DNA of 64,000 bases from Jaapia argillacea MUCL 33604 (taxonomy: Eukaryota > Basidiomycota > Agaricomycetes > Jaapiales > Jaapiaceae). Positions within the stretch are counted from its first letter, which is position 1; each line of letters starts with the position of its first letter. Shown piece after piece: positions 1 through 10,436 of this stretch. The notes under the pieces are model-generated. The model did not search any database. It was not told where the DNA came from and worked only from the letters and a program-made list of their open reading frames with translations. A program made the position numbers and the translations under genes. The stretch covers positions 1,834,766 through 1,898,765 of the forward strand of contig KL197712.1 of NCBI GenBank assembly GCA_000697665.1, read 5' to 3'.

Positions 1-3000
1 AGAAACGAGGAAAAGGCTCACCTGAAAATCACCACCACCCAAAATCATAAGGTCCCCATGAGTCAACGTTACGAACAACGGCTGCTGAGTCGGTTGCTTC
101 ACACTGGTAGGCAATTTCGATGAGATGGATGTCGGCTCGTCGACGGCGACACCAGTTGTGTCCATAACAGTTTCGTCTTGCTCTGTCGAAGGTACGACAT
201 CTTCTAAAACGTCCACATCCAGCTCTCCAGTTGACTCATCCTCAATTTTCGCCTTGGATTTAGCCTGAACCGAAGAGGCGTGCGCGCCCTTGTTCGAAGA
301 TGCCGACAAAGACGAGATGGTCAAAGACACATCGTTGCCAAGACACAGAAACACCAACGGTGTCTTACTCGCCGATACAGGCGGGCACTAAAACCCATCA
401 AACCTGGATCAGATTCCTCGCTCCAAAGAAAGAAACATTGAAACGAAATTCGACGCACTTTCTTGTTCCCAGCAGCAACCCAAGCATGAAACCCAAGCCT
501 ATTAATCTTCACACTCTCATCTTCCCCATAACACCTCGCACAAAACTCCATCATCTCCCTCGCTTGAGTGACACACTGCGGTACGTCCTCCCATCGCGTC
601 ATCGGCGCACCCTTATCAACTCCTTGACCTGCATAATACTGAAACGCCGATATCCCTGCAACCAAAACCGTCACACATGAACTGAGGACCAATGAGCCAC
701 AAAGGGTCCAAAGATACATACCAGCGTTGCCCCGGACTGAAGCCAGCTCGACGTTAACCTGTATATCTCTAAACAACTCCTCTACCTCTTCCTCGAGCGC
801 CTTTGACTTACGCATAACCACATGTCGCACCACAACCCCATTCTTTCCGACTTGACAATCACGACCACCAGATCCGGCAGTAGATGTGCTCGCCTCTCCC
901 TCAGTTAGTGACACTAGCACTGTGTCCTCAACATCTTGTGACAAGGAGTCCGAAGAATAATAATAAGAATAAGTACAGACCCCATCCGCCCAAGTTTCCA
1001 AAGAAGATCTCATCGAGGGAGGATAAACATCCCAGGCGCTGGAGGCAGACTCACGCGAACTCGAACGGATTTGTTCAAGCTCCAGCGCGTAACCCAACAC
1101 AGCTTCACTCGCAGGCTATACGAAAAACAAGACGAGCCCATCAGCGTTCCAACTTTCTGGCAAGAAGAAATTGATAAACGTTAGTTACCTTACACCCATC
1201 ACATCGTCGATGCCTCAACGAGCTGATCACGCTAACTTTACCACAATTCCTACAATACCAAGCTCTACCGAACAGAGCACTGTTGAGTGGAGGGAGGGTA
1301 ACTTTCGAGATAGTGAAACTGTTAACGGGGCGGGGGAAAGCGGGTTCCGGTGCTTGAAGCGTGGTCGAAAGAGAAGCGGATGTGGAGATGGAGATGGAAG
1401 GGTGATGAGCGGACTCGTTGGGTACGATTAGTTCGCCCGATTCAGTGAATCCTTGGAGTTGACCCTGTCCATCGGGTGGTGGAACTTGAGCGGATTCCGA
1501 AGGGAGTTTGGGAGGTAGCCACCAGGGTATCGAAGACTTGATATCTTCCAAACCTTCAGGTAGAGGAAGCAGGCAATCTGCCTGTGGATCCCATTCAAAC
1601 CTGATGGTCCATTTGACACGACTTCCTATTGAATCGAGTTCTTTAGACTCATGCACGTCCATCTCATTCCTCTAAGAAACCAAGTGTCAGGATAATCACG
1701 ACGAAGCGTAACCTGCACCCTACCTTCCACGAAGCCACCGAAAAGACTCCCAGCATCGTATATCCACATTCGGCCGGTACATTCAAGGGAGCTAGAGGTG
1801 AGTCCCGGGAGATGATGATGATGACGGGTGTGTCGGTGTTATGTGAATCAATCAGGGTTTGGATTTCTGGGGGAGAGTTGGTTCTGAGTTGTAATGTAGG
1901 GCCGATGAGGGAAAGTGGTAGTTCATCCTCCGACTCGCTCTCGTATTTGATAGGAGGGACAAGTAGCGGCTTGAGAAGAGTCGGGTCTGTATCTAGGGGG
2001 AGCCAAACAAACGTAAATCAACGAGAGTTGCGAGCATATATTTCAGGATGCCAACCTTGTCGAAGTAGCGAGTCTGCCAGTGGATGGAAGATTGCATCCT
2101 CACTGCCCCCACCAAAATGCCATACAGAGTACATGATATTATCAGGAGTCACGTAAGAACATTCCTTCTCCGCACCATCGATTCGACTGGTGGAAACGAA
2201 CCCCGAGGCGCTCAACCATTCCTCAAAATCTTCGTCTGATGACTCTGGATCTTCGAGGAGAGAGGGCGGGGTAGAATGAAGAGTACGGGATGGGGAAGGA
2301 GGTGGCGGAGATGTATGACAACTGCACATCGGGTCGAAATGGTATGCACTACAGCAGCATGACGCAAGTTGAGGGACACTATCCTCCGAGATGGGGGCCG
2401 CTCCTGATGTCGACGGTTCGTGTGGAGGTCCATTGGAGGTGAAAATAGAGGGATATGGCGGTACTGACGAGGTCATAAACGATGGCGGCGGTGGTGTTTC
2501 CGGATAGTTTTCAGCCAAAGCAACTGTCGTGAACTGAGAAAGAGCGAGAGTGTCTTGTTTCAGATCGTTATTCAGAGTAACAGTCGACCTCGTCTGTCTT
2601 CCATCTCGCTTTATCTTCATACTCCCTACTCTAGATCCGGAACGAACAGGGGTCGAGTATTCTCTAACCCTAAAAAAACAGCCCCATTCGTCAACTCATC
2701 GCTCATTGGCATCCAAGATTAAGTTCGAGAAACACACATATTCAGCTCAATGGCGTTCGAACCATCCCATCGATCATCTGGCCAAGCTGAGCCCTCGATT
2801 ACCAGTATCGGGGTTTCCAAGTTCGAATCTACGTCCCAGTAAACCCCATTTACCGCTTTTGATAGCTCTGGAAAGACGTCAAGAAGCTCTGCCCGAGTCT
2901 TTGAGACAGTCAGTGTGGGAGACGAGAAGGACAGAAGATGAAAACTACCTTTGCCCATATTCGTATTTTCGGGCGAGGCAGAGTTGAAGTCGAAGGTTCA

Positions 3001-4019
3001 GAACTGAGGTTCTCGACTGTTGGGGGTGCCGAAGTGGAGGGAGGTGGTTTGACAAGATTCCAATGTGGGAGCGCAGGTCGCGTTGAAGTTGGCTTCGAAA
3101 CTGGTTGAATGCCCGGTTTTGAGGGGTCTAGTCACAAATACACAGGAGGAAACTCACGAGTACTCTGATAGAGCTTGAGTTCGACCTCAGTGTCTGTCTT
3201 CCGTCGTTTACGTGGTCGTTTCGATGGATCCGCCTCCTGATCGTCACGGATTTGTAAAGAGGAACTCGATGCTCCCCGCCTCAAGGTTTTCGTAGCCGAT
3301 TTCTTCGTCTTCTTCTGCAAAACTCCTGGAATTGGCTCATCCACAGCTGGCACGTTGGGCGACGGTATAACATCGTCGGTGACTTTCGCCTTTCCCTTCC
3401 CCCTCTTCCGCTTCAAGGGATCCAAATCCGACTTCGACGCAAGCTCCCGAGTTCCCTCCATACCTTCTTCACACACAGCTGTACCTTCTCCAACTCTCAG
3501 ACCCTCCTCCAATACCTTTTTCCGTGAGACTCTCGTCTTCTTTGCCGGCTGCACCGAGGGCGTCTCATCTTGAGCTTGCCTCTTCGACTTCCTTTTCGAA
3601 GGTGCGGACGCAGAAACAGGAGGAATCGTTCCTAGCGAGCCCAAGTCTAACTCTCCGGACGTCATGACTCGCGAAGTAACCTCAGACTCGGAGTCGATCT
3701 TGGTCTTCGAACCGGAGGAGCTCGATGAACGTTGGGGAGAATGAAAACTTGGCTTCTTGGCTGTTCGGGCCCGCGGGAACATTTCGGTGGGTATTTCGAT
3801 GCCCTGAGTTGGCTGAACTGCTCCCGCCTTCGCGTTAGCGCTCCCCAGAGTCCTCTTCTTCGCCACTGTGAAGCGACCAAGACGAGGAGCTGCGGAGGGG
3901 TCAGAGCGCAGGTTTTCTTTGGCGAAACGGGAGGATGTGATATCGCTAAGGCTAGCAGCACAAAGGTCGAGACATTTCTGGCAGACATTGCGGAGCCTAG
4001 AACATGGGCAGTCTGCCAT
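1..4019 (-). CDS. Large AlkB-like (2OG-dioxygenase-like) protein, 3' end outside window
   Basis: Nine exons can be joined with consistent phases: 4019-3158, 3100-2949, 2898-2738, 2669-2056, 1992-1724, 1671-1189, 1115-722, 628-459 and 387-22. The last shows a GT donor at 21, so the gene runs off the left edge. At least 1,157 residues. The N-terminus is Cys-rich (MADCPCSRL, then CQKC), followed by a basic, Ser-rich, probably nuclear-localising region (KKTRVSRKK, KRKRGKGKAK, RPRKRRKT). A zinc-ribbon-like motif, WYCRNCG then HRRCDGC, sits near residues 825-847. The C-terminal part has PLVFLCLGNDVSLTI and THGDLMILGGGDF, resembling the strand motifs of fungal AlkB-type dioxygenases, but I cannot see a clear HxD iron motif. 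A DNA/RNA-demethylase-type role is an inference from these motifs. The 5' end of this gene is copied at 12758-12968. Start chosen at the first in-frame ATG. Confidence 0.5.
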
Positions 4020-4285
4020 CTTTGATCTCGAGAGACAAGAACCAGAAATAAGCCAAGAACAAGCGGATATCAGAGCTCAACACGAGTCTGAAGAAACAGC
4101 ATTATAATAGCCTCATCGTTTCTGCTGGAGGTCTTGTGCAAGGAGAGCGACAGACCAACGCAACGTGGTCTATCACGGGTTGTCACATTCTGTCACGTAG
4201 CAGGATAGTGTCGAACTTACCGTGACACAACGTGTTCTTCTCTTTAAAACAACAACTTCACATACACTCAACTTCTCAAGGTCTC

Positions 4286-5898
4286 ATGACGGACGTAGGT
4301 GAGCGGTTAACCGATTTATTACAACCCTCCCAAACTCCCATTGACTTGTCTTGCAAGACGCCACAATTCTCGAGTCCTTGCGCTCGAATTTCCTCGTCGT
4401 TCCCGAGGTTTTCTTGCATCAGGAGCTATCGATGGCACAGCAGGAAACCGTTGAGATTGATGTTGAGATTTCAGCGCTTGAGGCACAAATGTGGGCCCTT
4501 CAGGAGATGAGAGAGCTCTCCCAGTCCCGTTGCGCCAACATCGAATCCCTATTCGCCCCCATTCGACGGTTACCTCACGAGGTCCTATCGGGAATATTCG
4601 AGCACCTGGTTACCACGGACGCAGGAGACTCCGACGAGTTTCACTTTATGATCCCGCTCCGCCTCACACATGTCTGTGCTTATTGGAGATCGCTGGCGAA
4701 TTCGACGCCATCCTTGTGGTCATCGATATCTCTACGGCCGACAAATCAACTCCAGCTCCGACAATATGTACCAATATTGGATCATTTCCTCTCTCATTCA
4801 GCAGCTCTCCCACTTTCTGCCTCTATATCGCTGTACTGTGTTTCTCAGGGTGGATATCTCCTAGACAAGCTTATGGATCACGCTTTTCGTTGGAAAGATA
4901 TCCGCATTCAATTGGGATGGGATGAGGATCTCCTTCAATCCCTCCTTCGAATTCGAGGGGCCAGTTTTCCCCAGCTCAAGGCATTCGAACTACTCTCGGA
5001 TGAAATTTTCGACCGAGATACCTTCCTTTTCCTGCGGGACATCACCTGCTTTGAAGACGCACCCATGTTGACTCACGTCACTCTCGGGCATCATTGGTTG
5101 CCAGCTGATTTGGCTATGCCCTGGAGCCAGCTCACTCACTTCGCGTTTGGTAGAAAGGGCGCACTCACACACATTTGGCCGGAGAGTGTCTTCGAATCTC
5201 TCCGTAAATGCACCGGGTTGACCCATCTCGATATCGTGTGCTTGGAAGTGGGTCACGACTTTGAAGCGGAAGTCTCACCTCAGGATCTCATCGTTCTTCC
5301 CAATCTACAATCCTTGCGTCTCCTAAACGTCCACCGAGCCGATCTGCTTTTCCAACAGCTCATCTTCCCCAACTTGGCTCATTTAACCTATGAACCATAC
5401 TACAACTATTCGCTTGAAACATCCTCACTTGAAACGTCATTGCCAGCCCTACAAACGTGCATCACGCGATCCCAATGTACCATCACCTCATTCGATTTGA
5501 GTCCCGCAGGCGAGCCACCTCAGGTTCTTGTCGATTGGCTCGATTCCCTTCCATCGCTTCGAGAGGTCACTATCGATGCGGCTGATCTTGACCCGGAATC
5601 CCAGGAGGCCATCATCGACTACTTCCAGCCGGGCGGGAGTTGTATATCACCTAAACCCGAGGATGGCGATTACAAACTACGCCTGTTGGAGCGAATTACC
5701 ATCAAGGGGTTTCTCAGCTCTCCATTCGCCGCCAAATATCTCACCTCTGTGATTCGCTTTCGATGTGGTTTCGGTTCGTCGACCGACCTTCCCGTTCGTC
5801 TTGTCGTTGCCGCGTTCAACGAAGACCTTTGCACTATGTTGGAGACTCGGTTGAAGGATTGCATAGAGGCGGGACTTCACCTCGAAGTCTGTGAATAA
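4286..5898 (+). CDS. F-box protein, type A (copy A1)
   Basis: Two exons: 4286-4298 (13 nt, start codon plus three codons and one base) and 4358-5898; 517 residues beginning MTDVDATILESL. The intron at 4299-4357 has GTGAGC/CAAG borders. Residues about 25-60 are a predicted coiled coil. An F-box of the type common in agaricomycetes follows, with APIRRLPHEVLSGIFEHL at about residues 71-88 and a conserved RLTHVCAYWR block. The rest is an irregular leucine-rich region (repeated LTHVTL, LTHLDI, LQSLRLL). F-box proteins normally bind Skp1 in SCF ubiquitin ligases and recruit substrates through the C-terminal repeats; the substrate here is unknown. Intact, unlike its neighbour at 6475. A TTTAAAA stretch near 4241 may act as a TATA-like element. 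Confidence 0.85.
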
Positions 5899-6474
5899 TG
5901 GGAGAAACATGTCTAAGAGATGTAGTGATTTTCGTTGCTATCGGTCGGTTATGGTGCTTCTTGCGTCTGATTCGATTTCTGATCTTTTGAGAGCCCGTTT
6001 GTTCACGTACGATCTGTCATCTTCTGTCCATGTCATCTACTTTCTGTGACAGTTGCTTCAAAAATCCTCCCATTTTGCTCTTCAACTTGCTCACCACCAA
6101 CCCTCTGAGACTCCATAATACGTGTCTGTTCTACGTCTATTCTATTACTGACGAAGGGCTCCCAATCAACCAAGGGAACGCCGACGTTTGGTGAGCCTAA
6201 ACAGTATTTCTTTCGGTGGTGCGTGAGCTTGGAGCAACATTCTACATAACTGCCACTTCTCGAGCTGCGAGAGATGATAGTCTGCGCAAGAATCAGAGGT
6301 CGAGAAACGCGGGCGAACACAAGAAATGTGAGTAATGTTACGCATTGCGTGTGACGTCGAGTCACTAGTCGCTCCTGGACCGAGGAAAAGCGACCTTTAG
6401 AACGCCAGTCTTGTTAACTTTTCGCGTCACTCAGCTTGCACTCGGTGTTCATTTGGGCAACCTCTCAAGGTCTT
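5899..6474. other. Intergenic between A1 and A2
   Basis: Contains the 3' flank of A1 (similar in outline to the flanks of A2 and A3) and then about 400 bp of sequence with no supported gene. A 110-codon minus-strand frame (6365-6033) has no recognisable domain and I do not call it. Confidence 0.5.
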
Positions 6475-8072
6475 GTGGCAGATATAGGTAAGTTGCATAT
6501 CCCACGAGCATTCACTGGCGTCCTGCTGACGTTTCTTGCAGACTCCGTGATTCTCGAGTCTTTGCGCTCGAATATCCTCGTCGTTCCTGAAGTTTTCTTT
6601 CACCAGGAGCTGTCAAAAGCACAGAAAGACCTCTTTGATTTTGAAGCGCAAATCTCAGCGCTTCAGAAGAGGAGAGAGCTTGTCCAGTCCCGTTGCGCCA
6701 ACATCAAGTCCCTATTCGCACCCATTCGACGGTTACCTCCCGAGGTCCTATCGGAAATATTCCAGCACCTCGTTATCACGGGCGCCGGAAACTCCAACGA
6801 TTATCACTTTTTGTTCCCGCTCCGCCTCACACACATCTGTGGTTATTGGAGATGGCTGACGAAGTTGACGCCATCCTTGTGGTCATCGATATCTCTATAC
6901 CCAACAAGTCAACTTCAGCTACGACGATATCAGGCAATATTAGATCATTTCCTCTCTCATTCAGCCACTCTCCCACTTTCTGCTTCTATAACGCTGCGCA
7001 ATGTTTCTCAGGGTCGATCCCTCTTGGATAAGCTTGTGGATCAAGCTCCTCGCTGGAAAGATATTCGCATTCACCTAGGAGACTCTGAGGATCTACGACC
7101 CTCCTTCGAATTCGAGAAGCCAGCTTGACCCAGCTCGAGGCACTCGAATTCCTCTCCGACGAGTCTCTCCGCCCGAATAACTTCCCTTTCCTACGTGACA
7201 TCACATGCTTCGAAGACACACCCATGCTGACTCACGTCACTCTCGTGCGTTTCTGGTTTCCGGATAGTTTGCCCATACCTTGGAGCCAGCTTACCCATCT
7301 TACGCTCGGTAGTGAGGACGAACCTCTCTGCGTCCCACCGTATGAGTTCTTTGAAACTCTCCGAAAATGCACCGAGTTGACACACCTGGATATCGTACAC
7401 GAGAATAATGGTGATGATGATGATGACGACGACTATGATGATGGGGAACAAGCCTCACCTCAGGACCATATCGTTCTTCACAACCTGCAATTCCTGCGTC
7501 TCCTGGAGGTTCCCAGGGATGATCAGCTCTTCCTACAGCTAGTCGTCCCCAACTTGGTCAATCTTACTTATGCCCCACCCAACGATTCCCTTGGAACATC
7601 CACGCCCACATCTTCATTGCCAGCCCTACAAAAGTGCATCACACGATCTGGCTGCACCATCACCACATTTGAATTGGGTCCCACGGATACATCTTCGCAG
7701 GATGTGTTCGGCTGCCTTGACTCTCTTCCATCACTTCGAGAGCTCACTATTGATGTGGCCGGGCATTTCCCGAGATTCCAGTCGGCCATCATCGACTACT
7801 TCCTGCCAGACGGGAATCGTACATCGTCCGACTCCGTAGCTAGCGATTACAAGCTACCCATGTTGCAGAGAATTACAATTATGGGACTTAAAGAATGTGA
7901 ATTCGTCGAATCTCTCGTCTCGATGATCCGCTTTCGATGTGGTTTTAGTTCGTCGACCGACCTTCTCGCTCGCCTTGTCGTTGCTGCGTTCGACAAAGAC
8001 CTGTACGCTGTCTTGGAGACTCGGTTGAAGGATTGCATAGAGGCGGGACTTCGCCTCGATGTCTGTGGATGA
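6475..8072 (+). pseudogene. F-box type A pseudogene (copy A2)
   Basis: Aligned with A1 and A3, the tiny first exon is present (6475-6487) and the intron is intact (6488-6541, GTAAGT/GCAG), but the start codon ATG has become GTG. Near 7094 four bases present in both A1 and A3 are missing. This shifts the frame and gives a TGA at 7126-7128; the other half continues in the new frame to 8072. The F-box (APIRRLPPEVLSEIFQHL) and the leucine-rich tail remain recognisable. An acidic run at about 7408-7446 (mostly Asp codons) is unique to this copy. Two independent lesions make it a likely pseudogene, although the second half alone is a 315-codon open frame. Confidence 0.85.
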
Positions 8073-8406
8073 TGAGAGAAACATCTCCAAGAGACGGAGG
8101 GATTCTCGTTATCGGTAGGGTCATGTGCCTGTTGCGTCCGATTCGATGCTCATGTGTCTCTGACCCTTTGGGGGCCTTTTTGTCCATGTACTTACTTACA
8201 ATCTGTCGTAGTGTAACCGGAATCCAATCGCAAGCCTTCTCCGTTGTGACAGTTGCGCCATAATCACTCTTGCAACCCCGACCCTTCAGCATACTCAAGT
8301 GTGAACCTTTGGACGGTTGCCACCACATCCTCGCCTTGACAAGATTCATCGATGTTCATCATGGCAACAGTGCTTACATGTCATATCGAGCCGGATGTGA
8401 ACATAG
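8073..8406. other. Shared 3' intergenic between F-box A2 and C1
   Basis: Convergent 3' flanks of A2 (plus) and C1 (minus). The sequence is clearly related to 15897-16223, including a shared block GGCACTATGAGCGAACAACT just before the C genes' stop codons. No gene seen. Confidence 0.6.
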
Positions 8407-9684
8407 TCAGGCACTATGAGCGAACAACTTCCTCAACCCGGCCAGTGCAAACCCATAATCTCCCCTCTGGTCGTCGTCCCCCTCCTTCGAATTCCAGACC
8501 CCATCTTCGCCCCAACAACCCCTCCCACCCCAAACCCAATCCTCCCACTCCTCCCACGCTTCCTCAAAACTATACAGCCCGTCCCTGTTCCTCACTCTCT
8601 CTTCGACGACCTCTTCATCCTCACTCCCACAAAGGCGAGTATGACTCATCCTCCAAGCCGCCCACATCTCCCTATCGAAACCCCTCACCACAACCCTCCC
8701 TTCAACTCCCCCCTTTGCGAAGTCCCTATCCTCAACAACAAGTCTATCCAACCCCATCTTCATCATATGCCCAGCAGTCCACCCAGCAGTCCACCTCCCA
8801 TGTTTGGGTACCCGAAGTCTCACTACCAATTTCTGGAAAGTTTCGGGGAATGGTTGGAGGAGAGTTTCGCCGATTTGGTTATCCCATGGATGGGCGTGAT
8901 GAGGGTCTGCGATGGATCGTAAGCCCAGAGCGACAGCGAAGTGGGAGGGATGGGGAAGGTCCCATTGAGGACCTGAGAGGCATAGGTGGGTGAGGCTGGG
9001 TGCGTAGGATGCGGTTTTGTAGAGGTGGTGGGAGAGGACGCCACCTTCTGGAGTGTTTCGTGATAGGACACCATCTCGATAGGCTAGGTGGACTCGTTTG
9101 AGTGTTGGGAAGGGTGTTTGGGGGAGAAAAGGTATGAGTTGGGAGGGAAGGCGAGTGATTGGGTAGGAGATGGGGGAAGTTAGTTCGTGTAAGTGGGGGA
9201 GGGAGGTGGCCAAAGCAGGGAGAGTGGTGTATGGCGCGAGGAAGATAGTGAGGGAACGAAGGGTCGGGGCGATGAGTGCGAGGACGCGGTTTAGGTGGTG
9301 AGTGAGTTCGTTAAAGGTACGAGTCCATTCCTCCACGTGTCCGTTGTTCAGCAGCTGCCACGATCTCGTCCTCTGCACCTTCTCCCCATTCGTGTTATAA
9401 ACCCTAACGAACAAATGTGCCACTCTCCTCTTCTCGTCTGGGATCCCTTCCAACATCCTCACGAATGCATGAAGCGTTGGAAACGTAGGTTGCGAAATGT
9501 CAAATGAAGCGACGAGAGTGGAGAGGCGGATGGTGGTGGCGATGTCATGGAAGAACTTGGAAGTTAGAGTGAGCGCATTGCAGGTTGGCGGGTGGGTGAC
9601 GAGGGGTTGGAAGATGAGGATCCAGACTTCGGGAGGGATACGGGTGATGGCGAGGGTATCTTTAGTGGATTGGGTATCGTCCAT
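8407..9684 (-). CDS. F-box protein, type C (copy C1)
   Basis: Single-exon gene of 425 residues starting MDDTQSTKDTLAITRI. The F-box core is at about residues 14-50 (TRIPPEVWILIFQPL, then ALTLTSKFFHDIATTIR). The rest is a long region without clear repeats, with leucine- and proline-rich stretches (LRSLTIFLAP, LPHLHELT). The role is presumably SCF substrate recruitment, inferred from the family. It lies antisense between plus-strand genes A2 and B1. A near-identical copy is at 16224-17489. C1 has four extra residues (a repeated TAGW unit) from a 12-bp tandem duplication at about 8770-8793. A TATA box lies about 60 bp upstream. Confidence 0.82.
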   Translation of the reverse strand: MDDTQSTKDTLAITRIPPEVWILIFQPLVTHPPTCNALTLTSKFFHDIATTIRLSTLVASFDISQPTFPTLHAFVRMLEGIPDEKRRVAHLFVRVYNTNGEKVQRTRSWQLLNNGHVEEWTRTFNELTHHLNRVLALIAPTLRSLTIFLAPYTTLPALATSLPHLHELTSPISYPITRLPSQLIPFLPQTPFPTLKRVHLAYRDGVLSRNTPEGGVLSHHLYKTASYAPSLTHLCLSGPQWDLPHPSHFAVALGLRSIADPHHAHPWDNQIGETLLQPFPETFQKLVVRLRVPKHGRWTAGWTAGHMMKMGLDRLVVEDRDFAKGGVEGRVVVRGFDREMWAAWRMSHTRLCGSEDEEVVEERVRNRDGLYSFEEAWEEWEDWVWGGRGCWGEDGVWNSKEGDDDQRGDYGFALAGLRKLFAHSA

Positions 9685-9741
9685 TTTCCAGTGAGAGCTG
9701 GAGGGTGAGATGGGTGGAAGTGCTCTCGAAGTCGAGTAGAT

Positions 9742-9750
9742 TATATATAA
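9742..9750 (-). promoter_or_regulatory. TATA box of F-box C1
   Basis: TATATATAA on the plus strand, read as TTATATATA on the minus strand, about 60 bp upstream of the C1 start codon. The equivalent place before C2 (about 17544-17553) keeps a weaker TATATA core. Confidence 0.6.
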
Positions 9751-10436
9751 ATCCTACCCAAGTGGACTTGGCTTCGGCTCCGACAACTTGACAACGGGCG
9801 GTGTGCCGGTGGGTTGTGACTCCATTTCAAGCCTAAAGTTCGTTGTTACGTTCGATGGAAGATGAGTGGGAGACTCGGAGAGCCCGGCGTTCGCTATAGC
9901 TTGGGCTAATATGCTCGTTTATCGACCCGACGGTCCCGATCACACAGCTTCACCGAGAGGATGAATTCCTGGACTGACGTACGGAACCGAACGGGTTTCC
10001 AGAAAGGTCAGTTGGACGCAGATTTGGTTCAGAGTACTAGTATCCAGGTTGACATCGCTGAGCTGTCCAAGCGCTCGAGTCTGAAGCAGAAGATGAGAAC
10101 AGGTTCAAAACAGGTTACTATTTTCGTCTTACATCTCCACTTGAAGGCCACAATCTTACAACAGCTTCTCCAGCCTCAGGGCCACTGCATCGTCCAACAG
10201 TAGTTGCTGTCAGGATCTGGTGTGTATGTTTTTGAGGGTTGCATCATTAGCCAGAAACGCTGAACTTCAAATTTCATTTTCGTCATCCTGTCGCTTTTCG
10301 TGGGTTGTTCAAAAGTCCTGCCATCGCTTCGACTCTCTACTCGACACATCGATCGTTCCTCTGTGTCGAACCCAGCGACCAACGGACTACCCTATTTGAA
10401 TCCTGATAACGATATACACATCGGTTGAGAGTCAAG
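9751..10436. other. Divergent promoter region between C1 and B1, with a conserved short ORF
   Basis: About 690 bp between the divergent C1 and B1 genes. It includes an 80-codon frame at 9961-10203 (MNSWTDVRN... to ...CIVQQ). The same frame persists in copy 2 at about 17779-17998 with indels of 6 and 12 bp, both multiples of three, but the second copy lacks the ATG. I do not call it a gene. The rest should hold the promoters of both F-box genes. Confidence 0.4.

Noticed and set aside
6033-6365. 110-codon minus-strand ORF between A1 and A2
   Set aside because: No domain, no homologous frame in copy 2 and no splice support.
8352-8993. 213-codon plus-strand Pro/Ser-rich ORF (and its counterpart at 16124-16798)
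   Set aside because: Antisense shadow of the F-box C genes; composition follows from the opposite strand.
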